The notes beneath the pieces were generated by a model. That model was given only the letters and a program-made list of their open reading frames with translations, was not told the DNA's origin and searched no databases. A program made the translations under genes and the position numbers. Below are positions 1-9,581 of a stretch of 64,000 bases of DNA, piece after piece (position 1 is the first letter of the stretch; every line of letters begins with the position of its first letter). The DNA comes from Dickeya oryzae (lineage in GTDB: Bacteria > Pseudomonadota > Gammaproteobacteria > Enterobacterales > Enterobacteriaceae). Location: contig NZ_ML762922.1 of assembly GCF_009372235.1 (NCBI RefSeq), forward strand, positions 46,326-110,325. Direction: 5' to 3'.

Positions 1-483
1 GTATTAGGACAAGCTGTTTCTGCCCGCGACCTGATCTTGTTCTTCGGCGGTCTATTCCTTATCTGGAAATCCAGCAAGGAAATTCACGAAACGATTGAAG
101 GCGGTGCGGAAGATCATACATCACAGGTACATTCGTTCCTCGGTGCCATCGTGCAGATTATGCTGCTGGATATCATCTTCAGCCTGGATTCCGTGATCAC
201 CGCCGTCGGCCTGTCTGACCACTTGTTCATCATGATGGCCGCCGTGGTGATTGCCGTCGGTGTCATGATGTTTTCCGCTCGTCCTATCGGTGAATTCGTC
301 GACCGTCACCCCTCGGTGAAAATGCTGGCCTTGTCGTTCCTGATTCTGGTGGGCTTTACACTGATTCTGGAAAGCGTGGCGATTCATGTGCCGAAAGGCT
401 ACATCTATTTCGCTATGTTCTTCTCTATGTCGGTGGAAGCGCTGAACCTGATGCGCGGTAAGAAATCCGTCAAAAATCAGTAA
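1..483 (+). CDS. ygdQ: TerC-family inner-membrane protein YgdQ, 5' end cut by the window
   Basis: The reading frame is open from base 1 to a TAA at 481-483 and gives 160 residues. The N-terminus lies outside the window; the E. coli protein is about 237 residues. The visible part is a polytopic membrane protein with the TerC-family signature LDIIFSLDSVITAVGLSD and several hydrophobic helices. The acidic D/S residues in that motif are conserved in the family, whose members are linked to metal-ion handling; the substrate of YgdQ is not known. It is followed by ygdR and tas, as in E. coli, which supports the name. A hairpin terminator follows at 491-527. Confidence 0.9.
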   Translation, partial: VLGQAVSARDLILFFGGLFLIWKSSKEIHETIEGGAEDHTSQVHSFLGAIVQIMLLDIIFSLDSVITAVGLSDHLFIMMAAVVIAVGVMMFSARPIGEFVDRHPSVKMLALSFLILVGFTLILESVAIHVPKGYIYFAMFFSMSVEALNLMRGKKSVKNQ

Positions 484-490
484 TTCTCTG

Positions 491-527
491 GCGGGAAACG
501 GTGTATTCACCGTTTCCCCGCTTATTC
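491..527 (+). terminator. Rho-independent terminator after ygdQ
   Basis: A GCGGGAAACGGTG stem pairs with CACCGTTTCCCCGC across a TATT loop, with one mismatch near the base. It is followed by the T-rich stretch TTATTCTT. It starts eight bases after the ygdQ stop. Confidence 0.8.
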
Positions 528-636
528 TTGCGTATCTTTTTAATTTTTTTACCATAAATCCTAACCTCAGCCGAACGACGCTTTGCTAGACTGAAAAAAT
601 ATTCAATTTTTTTGCTAAACAATAGGTAAATTCAGC

Positions 637-855
637 ATGCGATCCCGGATAACAACCGCCATTGTCCTGACTTTTGTGGTCCTACTCTCTGGCTGTGCCA
701 GCCACTATGTTATCGCCACGAAAGACGGTCAGATGCTGTTGACCAAAGGAAAACCCGTGCTGGATCCTGCAACCGGACTGCTCAGTTATACTGATGAAGA
801 TGGCGTACAACACCAGGTCAACAACGACGGTGTTTCTCAGGTAATGGAACGCTAA
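637..855 (+). CDS. ygdR: YgdI/YgdR-family small lipoprotein
   Basis: A 72-residue protein with a lipoprotein signal peptide: a basic start, a hydrophobic run, then the lipobox LLSGC with the lipidated Cys near residue 20. The mature part (about 50 residues) matches the DUF903 YgdI/YgdR family, seen in the segment HYVIATKDGQMLLTKGKP. Function is unknown; the family is envelope-anchored with a small SH3-like fold. It has its own intergenic regions on both sides, so it is probably transcribed alone. The position between ygdQ and tas agrees with E. coli ygdR. Confidence 0.88.
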   Translation: MRSRITTAIVLTFVVLLSGCASHYVIATKDGQMLLTKGKPVLDPATGLLSYTDEDGVQHQVNNDGVSQVMER

Positions 856-1055
856 TGGTTGATTCAGGGCGGTTTGAAAGTAAGGCCCAAGCCGCCTTCG
901 TTGCAGTCTCCCGGTCAGGGGGACGTCGTTTTTGCCCTGATCAATGCGTAGTCTGACCGCACAAAGGGTCTTCCCCCCTCGTCACAGCTTAGTTATAGTC
1001 AAAATTGCGGTGCCGTCGCACCCGCGTTACTCAGAAGAATAAAAAGGAAACCGCA

Positions 1056-2096
1056 ATGCTCTATCACCGTATTCCCCACAGCAGTTTGGAAGTCAGTACA
1101 CTCGGTTTGGGTACCATGACCTTCGGCGAGCAAAATAGCGAAGCAGACGCCCATGCCCAGTTGGATTTTGCGGTTGCCGCCGGCGTTAATCTGATTGATA
1201 CCGCAGAAATCTATCCGGTTCCGCCACGGCCAGAAACGCAGGGACTCACGGAGAGCTACATCGGCTCCTGGCTGAAAAGCCGCGGCGGGCGTGAAAAGCT
1301 TGTCATCGCCAGCAAAGTCGCCGGGCCAGTGCGTCTCAATGACAGTAGCTTGCGCCCGCAGCAGGCGCTGGATCGCAAAAATATCCGCGCTGCACTGGAC
1401 GACAGTCTCAAACGTCTGAACACCGATTATATCGACTTATATCAGCTACACTGGCCGCAGCGTCAGACCAACAGCTTCGGCAAGCTCAATTACCAGTACA
1501 CCCAGGAAAAACCGGCCGTCACATTGTTGGAAACCCTGGAAGCGCTAAACGAACAGGTGCGGGCGGGGAAAATCCGCTATATCGGTGTATCGAACGAAAC
1601 CCCATGGGGGGTGATGCGCTATTTGCAACTGGCGGAAAAGCATGAGTTGCCGCGTATCGTCTCTATTCAAAACCCCTATAGTCTGCTGAACCGCAGCTTC
1701 GAGGTCGGTCTGGCTGAAGTCAGCCAGCATGAAGGCGTGGAACTGCTGGCCTACTCGCCGCTGGCATTCGGCACCTTGACGGGTAAATACCTCAACGGCG
1801 CTAAACCGGCAGGCGCACGTAATACGTTGTTTAGTCGTTTTGTCCGCTACTCGGCACCGCATACCCAGCAAGCCATCGCCGAATATGTGGCGCTGGCGGA
1901 CAAGCACGGTCTGGACCCGGCGCAGATGGCGTTGGCGTTTGTGCGCCAGCAACCGTTTGTCGCCAGTACCCTGCTTGGCGCAACAACGCTGGAACAGTTA
2001 AAAACCAACCTGGATAGCCTGAACCTGACGCTCGGTGAAGAGATCCTGACGGAACTGGAAGCGATCCACCGCCGCTTTACCATTCCCGCACCGTGA
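1056..2096 (+). CDS. tas: Aldo/keto reductase Tas
   Basis: A 346-residue NADP(H)-dependent aldo/keto reductase of the Tas subfamily. The start MLYHRIPHSSLEVSTLGLGT was chosen because it gives the E. coli length and is preceded by AAGGAAAC; the frame is open further upstream to 1005 but that extension has no family support. Visible motifs are the N-terminal strand, NLIDTAEIYP with the catalytic Asp/Tyr, the IDLYQLHWPQ segment, and the C-terminal cofactor region STLLGATTLEQLKTNL. The physiological substrate is unknown; E. coli tas was found as a suppressor of tyrosine auxotrophy in starved cells. The stop codon is the first base triplet of an 18-bp tandem repeat. Confidence 0.93.
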   Translation: MLYHRIPHSSLEVSTLGLGTMTFGEQNSEADAHAQLDFAVAAGVNLIDTAEIYPVPPRPETQGLTESYIGSWLKSRGGREKLVIASKVAGPVRLNDSSLRPQQALDRKNIRAALDDSLKRLNTDYIDLYQLHWPQRQTNSFGKLNYQYTQEKPAVTLLETLEALNEQVRAGKIRYIGVSNETPWGVMRYLQLAEKHELPRIVSIQNPYSLLNRSFEVGLAEVSQHEGVELLAYSPLAFGTLTGKYLNGAKPAGARNTLFSRFVRYSAPHTQQAIAEYVALADKHGLDPAQMALAFVRQQPFVASTLLGATTLEQLKTNLDSLNLTLGEEILTELEAIHRRFTIPAP

Positions 2097-2183
2097 TGGT
2101 GTACTGCTCTATGATGGTGTACTGCTCTATGATGGTGTAATGCTCCATGATGGTATAGTGCACCTTGATAATATACTGCGCCT
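2094..2183. repeat. 18-bp tandem repeat, five copies, starting on the tas stop codon
   Basis: Units at 2094-2111, 2112-2129, 2130-2147, 2148-2165 and 2166-2183. The first two are identical (TGATGGTGTACTGCTCTA); the next three diverge progressively. Because 18 is a multiple of three and each unit begins with TGA, every copy offers an in-frame stop for tas. The end of the last unit runs into a perfect 9-bp inverted repeat, GCGCCTTCC / GGAAGGCGC at 2178-2197, which lacks a T-run. Confidence 0.9.
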
Positions 2184-2218
2184 TCCCAGGAAGGCGCTGC
2201 TCCTACAATACCGTTCCG

Positions 2219-2429
2219 TCAGAACGCCATGCTAAATAACGCCTGAGCGCTGTCATCTTTCATGCGGGCGGGCGCGATAGCCTCGATACCCCAGTGACAA
2301 ATGCATATTACGGGAAAAATCCACCGCCACGCCTGCCCGTATCAGGCGCGTGTTATCCGCCAGCAGCAACCCCCAACGCCCCTTGTTCGCCAACCGGGGT
2401 ACCCATTGCCAAGCAACACGCCGTAACCA
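2219..2429 (-). pseudogene. Decayed C-terminal fragment of an outer-membrane barrel, probably autotransporter-type
   Basis: Read on the minus strand, 2429 down to about 2260 encodes alternating segments such as RWGLLLADNTRLIRAG and VAVDFSRNMHLSLGYRGY. A one-base frameshift then leads into MKDDSAQALFSMAF and a TGA stop at 2219-2221. Alternating polar and apolar residues, a terminal Phe and the final LGYRGY...ALFSMAF pattern fit the last strands of an autotransporter beta-domain. A stop codon lies just upstream at 2430-2432, so only the 3' tail survives. The exact family cannot be read from so short a piece. Confidence 0.5.
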
Positions 2430-2656
2430 TTAGGGATGAGAAGCCGTCACTAAAAGAGAACATTGATGAATCTCGTTGAACAAAAAAGTACTCAATCGTC
2501 ATCATCATAGTGGTGAAAATACCGCCTGTTGGAGCACACCTTGCCATCATCAACCGTCATCCTTATTCGGTAATATATTCCATTTAATACATTCCATTGC
2601 TTCAGAAGCAGCACTATGTTTGTCATAGCCCGTCATACTTCGTGTATCACACCTCA

Positions 2657-2695
2657 GGTTTCAAAAACGGGTTTCAAAGACGGGTTTCAAATACG
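2657..2695. repeat. 13-bp tandem repeat, three copies
   Basis: GGTTTCAAAAACG, GGTTTCAAAGACG and GGTTTCAAATACG lie head to tail at 2657-2669, 2670-2682 and 2683-2695; each differs from the others at a single position. No gene is visible between 2430 and 2990, which becomes strongly A+T-rich after about 2750. Confidence 0.85.
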
Positions 2696-2991
2696 TTGGG
2701 TATCAACTCCCAACCATTAACACATCGACCTGCAACCCGGTGACCATGAGCCTGTTTTTACAGAATGACATCATGACATAACAAAAATCTGCACTTCTTA
2801 ATAATATTCTTACACAAGAAAAATGAACAAAACAAGCCATTTCATTTTCAATTTCGTGAAAGAAAATGAAATAGAAACAAAATTAAAATGAATAGAAAGA
2901 TCAAGAAACAATGACGTGAATAAGGAAATGATGAATTTTTAATAAATGTAAATCACGGCAGTGAATGTGAAGGGGGGCATATACGATAAAA

Positions 2992-3024
2992 AGAAAAAGG
3001 CGAACACAGAATAATACATTCGCC
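2992..3024 (-). terminator. Terminator of the trmB-yggL-yggN run
   Basis: On the minus strand, a GGGCGAA / TTCGCC hairpin with a 14-base loop is followed by CTTTTTCTTTTT. It lies 16 bases beyond the yggN stop. Confidence 0.75.
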
Positions 3025-3039
3025 CTTATAAAAAAAAGG

Positions 3040-3756
3040 TTATTTAATTGACTTCAATAACGCCTGGCGTTGATTTTCCAGTGCCGTCACCCGATTGCAA
3101 ACATCGTGACCAAAACGCTGAAAATCTGATTCCTGCGTTTTCCACTCAGTTTGAATGGCTTGTTGCAGACCACCCAGATTACCCATCATCGCCTGCAACG
3201 GATTACCGCCGCTGCTGCCCAGTTGTTTGACGCCCATTTCATTGAGGCTATCTTGCAAGACCCCACCCATTGCCCGTTCGACAATCTGCTGTCCGTCCTG
3301 CTCAACCTGCTTAATTGCCTGATGATGAAAGGCCAGGCCATCACTGCGATGCTCAATAATCCGGTTCATCTGCTGTTTTAGCTGCTCATCCAATGACCCC
3401 AGTCGATTGCGCACATTACTGTCACTACCTAGCTGCTGCACAATCACCTTGTCTAATGCCTGACGCGCTTTCTCCAGGTGTTGGCGTGCCCCTTCGTCAA
3501 TCCACGGCAGTTGCTGGCGCAATTCAGCCTGATACGACTGAGCCTGCTGACGCTGCGCACTATTGAGGTTCAGCGCGCTGCCGTTGCTCAATACATCCCC
3601 TCGCGGTGAAATTTGCAGATTACCGCTGGCACCGACCACGCTCACACTCTGTGGGCTGATAATGATGTCGTCTTGTGGTTGAACATGGCATTGATAGGCT
3701 GCCTGCGCTTGCCAGGCCAGCAACATCAATGCTCCCAAGGTCATTTTACGCAACAT
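3040..3756 (-). CDS. yggN: Periplasmic DUF2884 protein YggN
   Basis: A 238-residue protein with a cleavable signal peptide, starting MLRKMTLGALMLLAWQAQA. The start at 3756 was chosen because CAGGAG lies at good distance upstream and the length equals E. coli YggN; the longer open frame to 3867 adds an unlikely Arg/Cys-rich leader. The mature protein is rich in Gln, Leu and Glu in its middle (about residues 70-200) and is probably mostly helical and partly coiled coil. Function is unknown. It is the last gene of the minus-strand trmB-yggL-yggN run. Confidence 0.88.
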   Translation of the reverse strand: MLRKMTLGALMLLAWQAQAAYQCHVQPQDDIIISPQSVSVVGASGNLQISPRGDVLSNGSALNLNSAQRQQAQSYQAELRQQLPWIDEGARQHLEKARQALDKVIVQQLGSDSNVRNRLGSLDEQLKQQMNRIIEHRSDGLAFHHQAIKQVEQDGQQIVERAMGGVLQDSLNEMGVKQLGSSGGNPLQAMMGNLGGLQQAIQTEWKTQESDFQRFGHDVCNRVTALENQRQALLKSIK

Positions 3757-3879
3757 AAAAACTCCTGAAAAAACGGCGTCAAACACCAGCCGCAACACCC
3801 GGCGGCAAAGGCTTTCACCACAGTCATCACCGGCGTACTTCACCGATGATGACAGCAGTGGTGACAAAAAACGCGCGAT

Positions 3880-4224
3880 TTAACCGAGGTGAGCGGGCAG
3901 ATCCCACCAAATGTCGAACAAATCGCTGACCGTTACTTCCGTCAACTGATGTGACTCCAGCCAGTTACGCACCAGTTCACGCTGTTCATCGGTACAGTTA
4001 CCCAGCTTTTGCAGGCACACCAGACCTTCCCATTGCAGATAGCCGCTGCCTTCAAACGCCAGGCCGTTTGGCTCGATCACCTCATCAACAAACAGATCCA
4101 GCGTGCGATCAATCTCTTCCACACTGGTTCCTTGCGCAAAACGCCAGCTAACCGAAAAACCAAACTCCTGAAACTCATCGATATGCAGTTTCTTGCGTAA
4201 ACGACGACTCCGATTCTTAGCCAT
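3880..4224 (-). CDS. yggL: YggL, ribosome-associated DUF469 protein
   Basis: A 114-residue protein that begins with a very basic stretch ([18 protein letters not shown]) and continues with an acidic alpha/beta domain, as in the DUF469 family. The E. coli homologue has been reported to bind the 50S subunit; its precise role is not settled. The ATG overlaps the trmB stop as TAATG, so translation is probably coupled to trmB. A GAGAGGAA ribosome site lies inside the end of trmB. The tail from about residue 105 is slightly longer than in E. coli (108 residues). Confidence 0.9.
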   Translation of the reverse strand: MAKNRSRRLRKKLHIDEFQEFGFSVSWRFAQGTSVEEIDRTLDLFVDEVIEPNGLAFEGSGYLQWEGLVCLQKLGNCTDEQRELVRNWLESHQLTEVTVSDLFDIWWDLPAHLG

Positions 4225-4943
4225 TATTGATTCCTCTCAAACATCAGATCCCAGACGCCATGCCCCAGCCGTTGGCCGCGGGCCTCAAATTTCGTCAACG
4301 GCCGTGAAGCCGGACGCGGTACATAATCATTATGGTCAGACAGATTGCGGTAACCTGCGACCGTACTCATCACTTCGAGCATATGTTGCGCATAAGGTTC
4401 CCAGTCGGTCGCCATATGGAACACCCCGCCAACCGCCAGTTTACGCAGCACCAGCTCAGCGAACGGTGCTTGTACAATGCGACGTTTGTTATGGCGCGCC
4501 TTGTGCCACGGGTCAGGGAAAAACAGTTGCACCATGGCAAGCGAACCATCGGGAATCATTCGCTCCAGCACTTCTACCGCGTCGTGGCACATCACCCGTA
4601 GGTTGTCGACGCCCGCTTCCTGAGCGGCCCCCAGACAAGCGCCCACACCGGGAACATGTACTTCGATACCGATAAAATTCTGTTCCGGGTGCTGCTGCGC
4701 CATCGTCACCAGCGATGCACCCATCCCAAAACCAATCTCCAACACCACAGGTGCCTCACGCCCAAATAACTGGGTGAAATCCAGCGGCTCATTCTGATAT
4801 TCCACGCCCATCACCGGCCAAAAATCATCCAGCGCCTGTTGCTGTCCTTTGGTCAGGCGGCCCTGGCGGCGCACAAAACTGCGGATTCTGCGCAGTGGAC
4901 GCCCGTTTTCATCGAATTCTGGAGAGATGACGTTATTGATCAT
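4224..4943 (-). CDS. trmB: tRNA (guanine-46-N7) methyltransferase TrmB
   Basis: A 239-residue SAM-dependent methyltransferase that makes m7G46 in the variable loop of tRNAs. The start [20 protein letters not shown] matches the E. coli protein; an in-frame ATG at 4991 would add a 16-residue leader without family support. Motif I is [16 protein letters not shown] (about residues 68-83) and the [15 protein letters not shown] segment contains the catalytic Asp and tRNA-contacting basic residues. It is first in the run with yggL and yggN. It diverges from mutY across about 160 bp, as in E. coli. Confidence 0.95.
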   Translation of the reverse strand: MINNVISPEFDENGRPLRRIRSFVRRQGRLTKGQQQALDDFWPVMGVEYQNEPLDFTQLFGREAPVVLEIGFGMGASLVTMAQQHPEQNFIGIEVHVPGVGACLGAAQEAGVDNLRVMCHDAVEVLERMIPDGSLAMVQLFFPDPWHKARHNKRRIVQAPFAELVLRKLAVGGVFHMATDWEPYAQHMLEVMSTVAGYRNLSDHNDYVPRPASRPLTKFEARGQRLGHGVWDLMFERNQ

Positions 4944-5101
4944 AATGCGTTCTGTAAGTCTGATTGGGTTGGGAAAACGCGCATTATCCAAGGATATGGT
5001 TGTTTAGCAAGTAGGCGGAGGCGGAAAGTTCCGGTTTACAGTACATTCACTCTGTGCTGCAATCGCTGTCAAATTTTTACCTGCCGGATAACGACGCCTC
5101 T

Positions 5102-6462
<1,361 letters not shown>

Positions 6463-6516
6463 ATGACAAGGGCCGACAGGCCCTGATGCATTCCTGATCC
6501 CGTACGGCTAGATACA

Positions 6517-7599
6517 ATGAAGAAACTGCTTGCTTTGCTGCTTGTCGCCCCGTTGTTGATCTCCTGCTCCAGCAAAAAAGGAGGTGAGAACAACGAGGCG
6601 TTTATTAAAGACACCAACGCCTTCGACATTTTGATGGGGCAATTCGCCAATAACATCGAAAACATCTGGGGATTGAACGAGGTTCTGATCGCCGGCCCCA
6701 AAGACTACGTCAAATACTCTGATCAATATATGACGCGTAGTCACGTCAACTTCGACGCCGGTACCATCACCATCGAAACCATTTCTTCAACTAACTATCT
6801 GGCCAGTCTGCGTCAGGCGATTATCACCACCCTGTTGATGGGGGATAACGCCAGCAATACCGACCTTTATTCCGATGCCAACGATATCCAGATAAGCCGT
6901 GAACCCCTGCTGTACGGTCAGGTGCTGGACAACACCGGCCAGCCGATTCGCTGGGAAGGCCGCGCAGGTAATTTTGCCGATTATCTGCTGCAGAACAAGT
7001 TGCAACGCCGTACATCCGGTATGAAGGTCATCTGGTCGGTCACCATTCAACTGGTGCCGAACCACCTGGATAAACGTGCGCACAAATACCTGCCGATGGT
7101 GCGTCAGGCTTCCGAACGCTATGGCATCGACGCCTCGCTGATTCTCGCCATCATGCAAACCGAATCCAGTTTCAACCCGTATGCGGTTAGCCGTTCTGAC
7201 GCGCTGGGGCTGATGCAGGTGGTACAACACAGCGCCGGACGCGATGTATTCAAAATGAGAGGTAAATGGGGCCAGCCAAGCCGCAGCTACCTGTTTGACC
7301 CGGAGAATAACATCGATACCGGTACGGCCTATCTGGCGATGCTGAAAAACGTCTATCTGTCTGGCATTCAGGATCCGACGTCACAACGCTACGCCATGAT
7401 CACCGCCTATAACGGCGGCGCGGGTAGCGTATTACGGGTCTTCTCCAGTGATAAAGACACGGCGTTTGGCATTATCAATACCATGTCGCCCAGCCAGGTC
7501 TACCAGACCCTGACGACACGCCATCCGTCTGCTGAATCACGCCATTATCTGTACAAGGTGAATACGGCGCAGAAAAACTATCGCGGTTATAGCCGCTGA
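6517..7599 (+). CDS. mltC: Membrane-bound lytic murein transglycosylase C
   Basis: A 360-residue outer-membrane lipoprotein that cleaves the MurNAc-GlcNAc bond to form 1,6-anhydromuropeptides. The lipobox is LLISC with Cys near residue 17. Residues about 30-190 form the DUF3393 domain typical of MltC. The C-terminal SLT domain has the catalytic Glu in [20 protein letters not shown], followed by GLMQV and the AYNGGAGSV motif. The gene lies 54 bp after yggX. An inverted repeat, CAAGCGGTG / CACCGCTTG at 7613-7641, follows the stop but has no T-run directly after it. Confidence 0.95.
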   Translation: MKKLLALLLVAPLLISCSSKKGGENNEAFIKDTNAFDILMGQFANNIENIWGLNEVLIAGPKDYVKYSDQYMTRSHVNFDAGTITIETISSTNYLASLRQAIITTLLMGDNASNTDLYSDANDIQISREPLLYGQVLDNTGQPIRWEGRAGNFADYLLQNKLQRRTSGMKVIWSVTIQLVPNHLDKRAHKYLPMVRQASERYGIDASLILAIMQTESSFNPYAVSRSDALGLMQVVQHSAGRDVFKMRGKWGQPSRSYLFDPENNIDTGTAYLAMLKNVYLSGIQDPTSQRYAMITAYNGGAGSVLRVFSSDKDTAFGIINTMSPSQVYQTLTTRHPSAESRHYLYKVNTAQKNYRGYSR

Positions 7600-8049
7600 T
7601 ATTTCGCCGCAACAAGCGGTGTCCGTTCAGGGCACCGCTTGCCTCCAAACCCTCTCTATTTTTTGTCGCCTCCAGCGCCATTTCTGCATCACCTCATTAG
7701 CAATGATTAACAAATGACCATTGCAAACGATTGGTTACAGTCATAAGCAAACACTATCTAAAAAGCCAATTAATAGACTTAACGACTAAGAAAACAACAT
7801 TTAACCAATTAATCACTTACTAAAGGCGGAAAATGAAGCATACAAACAAAACAAAGTGAAGGAATCGACGCAGAGAGTTTTTGCCTCTCCGGTCAGGAAA
7901 CGGTAGCATCGCTGGTGTTTTTAGCTCCCCTGCACAGCAGAAGCAAAAACGCTATTCGTATGATGAAAAGCAAGCCACACGATGAACCAGGCTGTGACAC
8001 AACAGCTAACTTCATGCTCCTGAATGACAGACAAGGAATCAAACGGGCA
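7600..8049. other. mltC-ansP intergenic region with hairpin and A+T-rich ansP leader
   Basis: After the hairpin at 7613-7641, bases 7680-7860 are A+T-rich and probably hold the ansP promoter; no single -35/-10 pair stands out. An eight-codon reading frame at 7833-7859, peptide MKHTNKTK, has a ribosome-site-like AAAGGCGG just before it. I see no full gene. E. coli carries nupG at this position. Confidence 0.5.
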
Positions 8050-9507
8050 ATGAATCAACATAAAAATGAGGCCGAGCACCACGCCAAACGGCGTTGGCTC
8101 GAATCACACGAAGCGGGTTACCACAAAAGCATGGGTAACCGTCAGGTGCAGATGATCGCTATCGGTGGTTCGATTGGTACCGGCTTATTTCTCGGCGCAG
8201 GCGCGCGATTGCAGATGGCTGGCCCGGCACTGGCGTTGGTGTATCTGACGTGCGGTATTTTCTCGTTTTTCATTCTGCGAGCACTGGGCGAATTGATCGT
8301 TCACCGTCCTTCCAGCGGAAGTTTTGTCTCCTATGCCCGCGAGTTCTTGGGCGAAAAAGCCTCTTATGTTGCAGGCTGGATGTACTTCCTCAACTGGGCG
8401 ATGACTGGCATCGTCGATATCACCGCCGTCGCGCTTTACATGCACTATTGGGGAACTTTTGCCGATATTCCCCAATGGATGTTCGCGCTCGGGGCACTGG
8501 CTATCGTCACCACCATGAACATGATTGGTGTGAAGTGGTTCGCCGAGATGGAATTTTGGTTCGCGTTGATCAAAGTGGCCGCCATTTCCCTGTTCCTGAT
8601 CGTGGGCACGATTTTTCTCGGCACGGGCAAAACGCTGGACGGCAACATACCGGGGTTGCACCTGATAACCGATAACGGCGGTCTGTTTCCGCATGGTCTG
8701 CTACCCGCATTAGTGCTGATACAAGGGGTTATCTTCGCGTTTGCCGGGGTAGAGCTTATCGGTACCGCCGCAGGTGAGTGTAAAGACCCGGAAAAGACAC
8801 TGCCCAAAGCGGTCAACAGTGTTATCTGGCGTATTGGCCTGTTTTACGTCGGTTCCGTCATCCTGCTGGTCTGCCTGTTGCCGTGGAACGCCTATCAGGC
8901 CGGACAAAGCCCGTTCGTTACCTTCTTTAGTAAATTGGGCGTCCCCTACATCGGCACTATCATGAATATCGTGGTGCTCTCGGCAGCACTCTCCAGCCTT
9001 AACTCCGGGCTGTATTCTACCGGCCGCATCCTGCGTTCGTTGTCTCAGGGCGGTTCAGCACCGAGATTCCTTGGCAACATGAACGCGCAGTCAGTGCCTT
9101 ATGCCGGGATCCTGGTTACCGTCTGTATCCATGTGATCGGGGTATTTCTGAACTATATTGTGCCGTCGCAGGTATTTGAAATCGTACTGAATGTGGCTTC
9201 GCTCGGTATTATCAGTTCCTGGGCATTCATCATTATTTGCCAGATGAAGCTGCGTCAGGCCATTCATCAGGGCAAAGCCAAACCCGTCTTTTTCCGTATG
9301 CCGCTGGCACCGTTTTCCTCCTGGCTGACGCTGGCCTTCTTGCTCAGCGTGCTGGTGCTGATGGCGCTGGATTACCCTAACGGCACCTGGACTATCGCTA
9401 CGATTCCGGTGTTGGCTGTCCTGCTTATCGCGGGCTGGTACGGGCTTCGCAAACAAAAAGAAGACGCCAACCGCCTGAAAGCGGAACATGAGAAAACAGC
9501 CGTCTGA
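8050..9507 (+). CDS. ansP: L-asparagine permease AnsP (APC superfamily)
   Basis: A 485-residue amino-acid/proton symporter of the inner membrane with about 12 hydrophobic segments. The sequence AKRRWLESHEAGYHKSMGNR, the helix-1 motif IAIGGSIGTGLFLGAGARL and the long MTGIVDITAVALYMHYWG segment are nearly identical to E. coli AnsP, which favours asparagine over the related GABA, Phe or Lys permeases. The start at 8050 was chosen by homology, with AAGGA 12 bases upstream; the frame is open to 7915. It stands between mltC and a convergent speC, separated from speC by a two-way terminator. Confidence 0.88.
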   Translation: MNQHKNEAEHHAKRRWLESHEAGYHKSMGNRQVQMIAIGGSIGTGLFLGAGARLQMAGPALALVYLTCGIFSFFILRALGELIVHRPSSGSFVSYAREFLGEKASYVAGWMYFLNWAMTGIVDITAVALYMHYWGTFADIPQWMFALGALAIVTTMNMIGVKWFAEMEFWFALIKVAAISLFLIVGTIFLGTGKTLDGNIPGLHLITDNGGLFPHGLLPALVLIQGVIFAFAGVELIGTAAGECKDPEKTLPKAVNSVIWRIGLFYVGSVILLVCLLPWNAYQAGQSPFVTFFSKLGVPYIGTIMNIVVLSAALSSLNSGLYSTGRILRSLSQGGSAPRFLGNMNAQSVPYAGILVTVCIHVIGVFLNYIVPSQVFEIVLNVASLGIISSWAFIIICQMKLRQAIHQGKAKPVFFRMPLAPFSSWLTLAFLLSVLVLMALDYPNGTWTIATIPVLAVLLIAGWYGLRKQKEDANRLKAEHEKTAV

Positions 9508-9522
9508 TGACCAATTAGCGAT

Positions 9523-9560
9523 AAAAAAACCGGGGGCGTCTTTCCCCCGGTTTTCTCTTT
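9523..9560. terminator. Bidirectional terminator between ansP and speC
   Basis: Stem CCGGGGG (9530-9536) pairs with CCCCCGG (9544-9550). It is flanked by AAAAAAA on the left and TTTTCTCTTTT on the right, so it can stop transcription from either side. Confidence 0.9.
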
Positions 9561-9581
9561 TGTGAATACAGTTCCAGCCAG

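Noticed and set aside
2353..2553. A 66-codon minus-strand frame beside the barrel fragment
   Set aside because: Low-complexity Met-rich start and a frame different from the one carrying the barrel-like residues.
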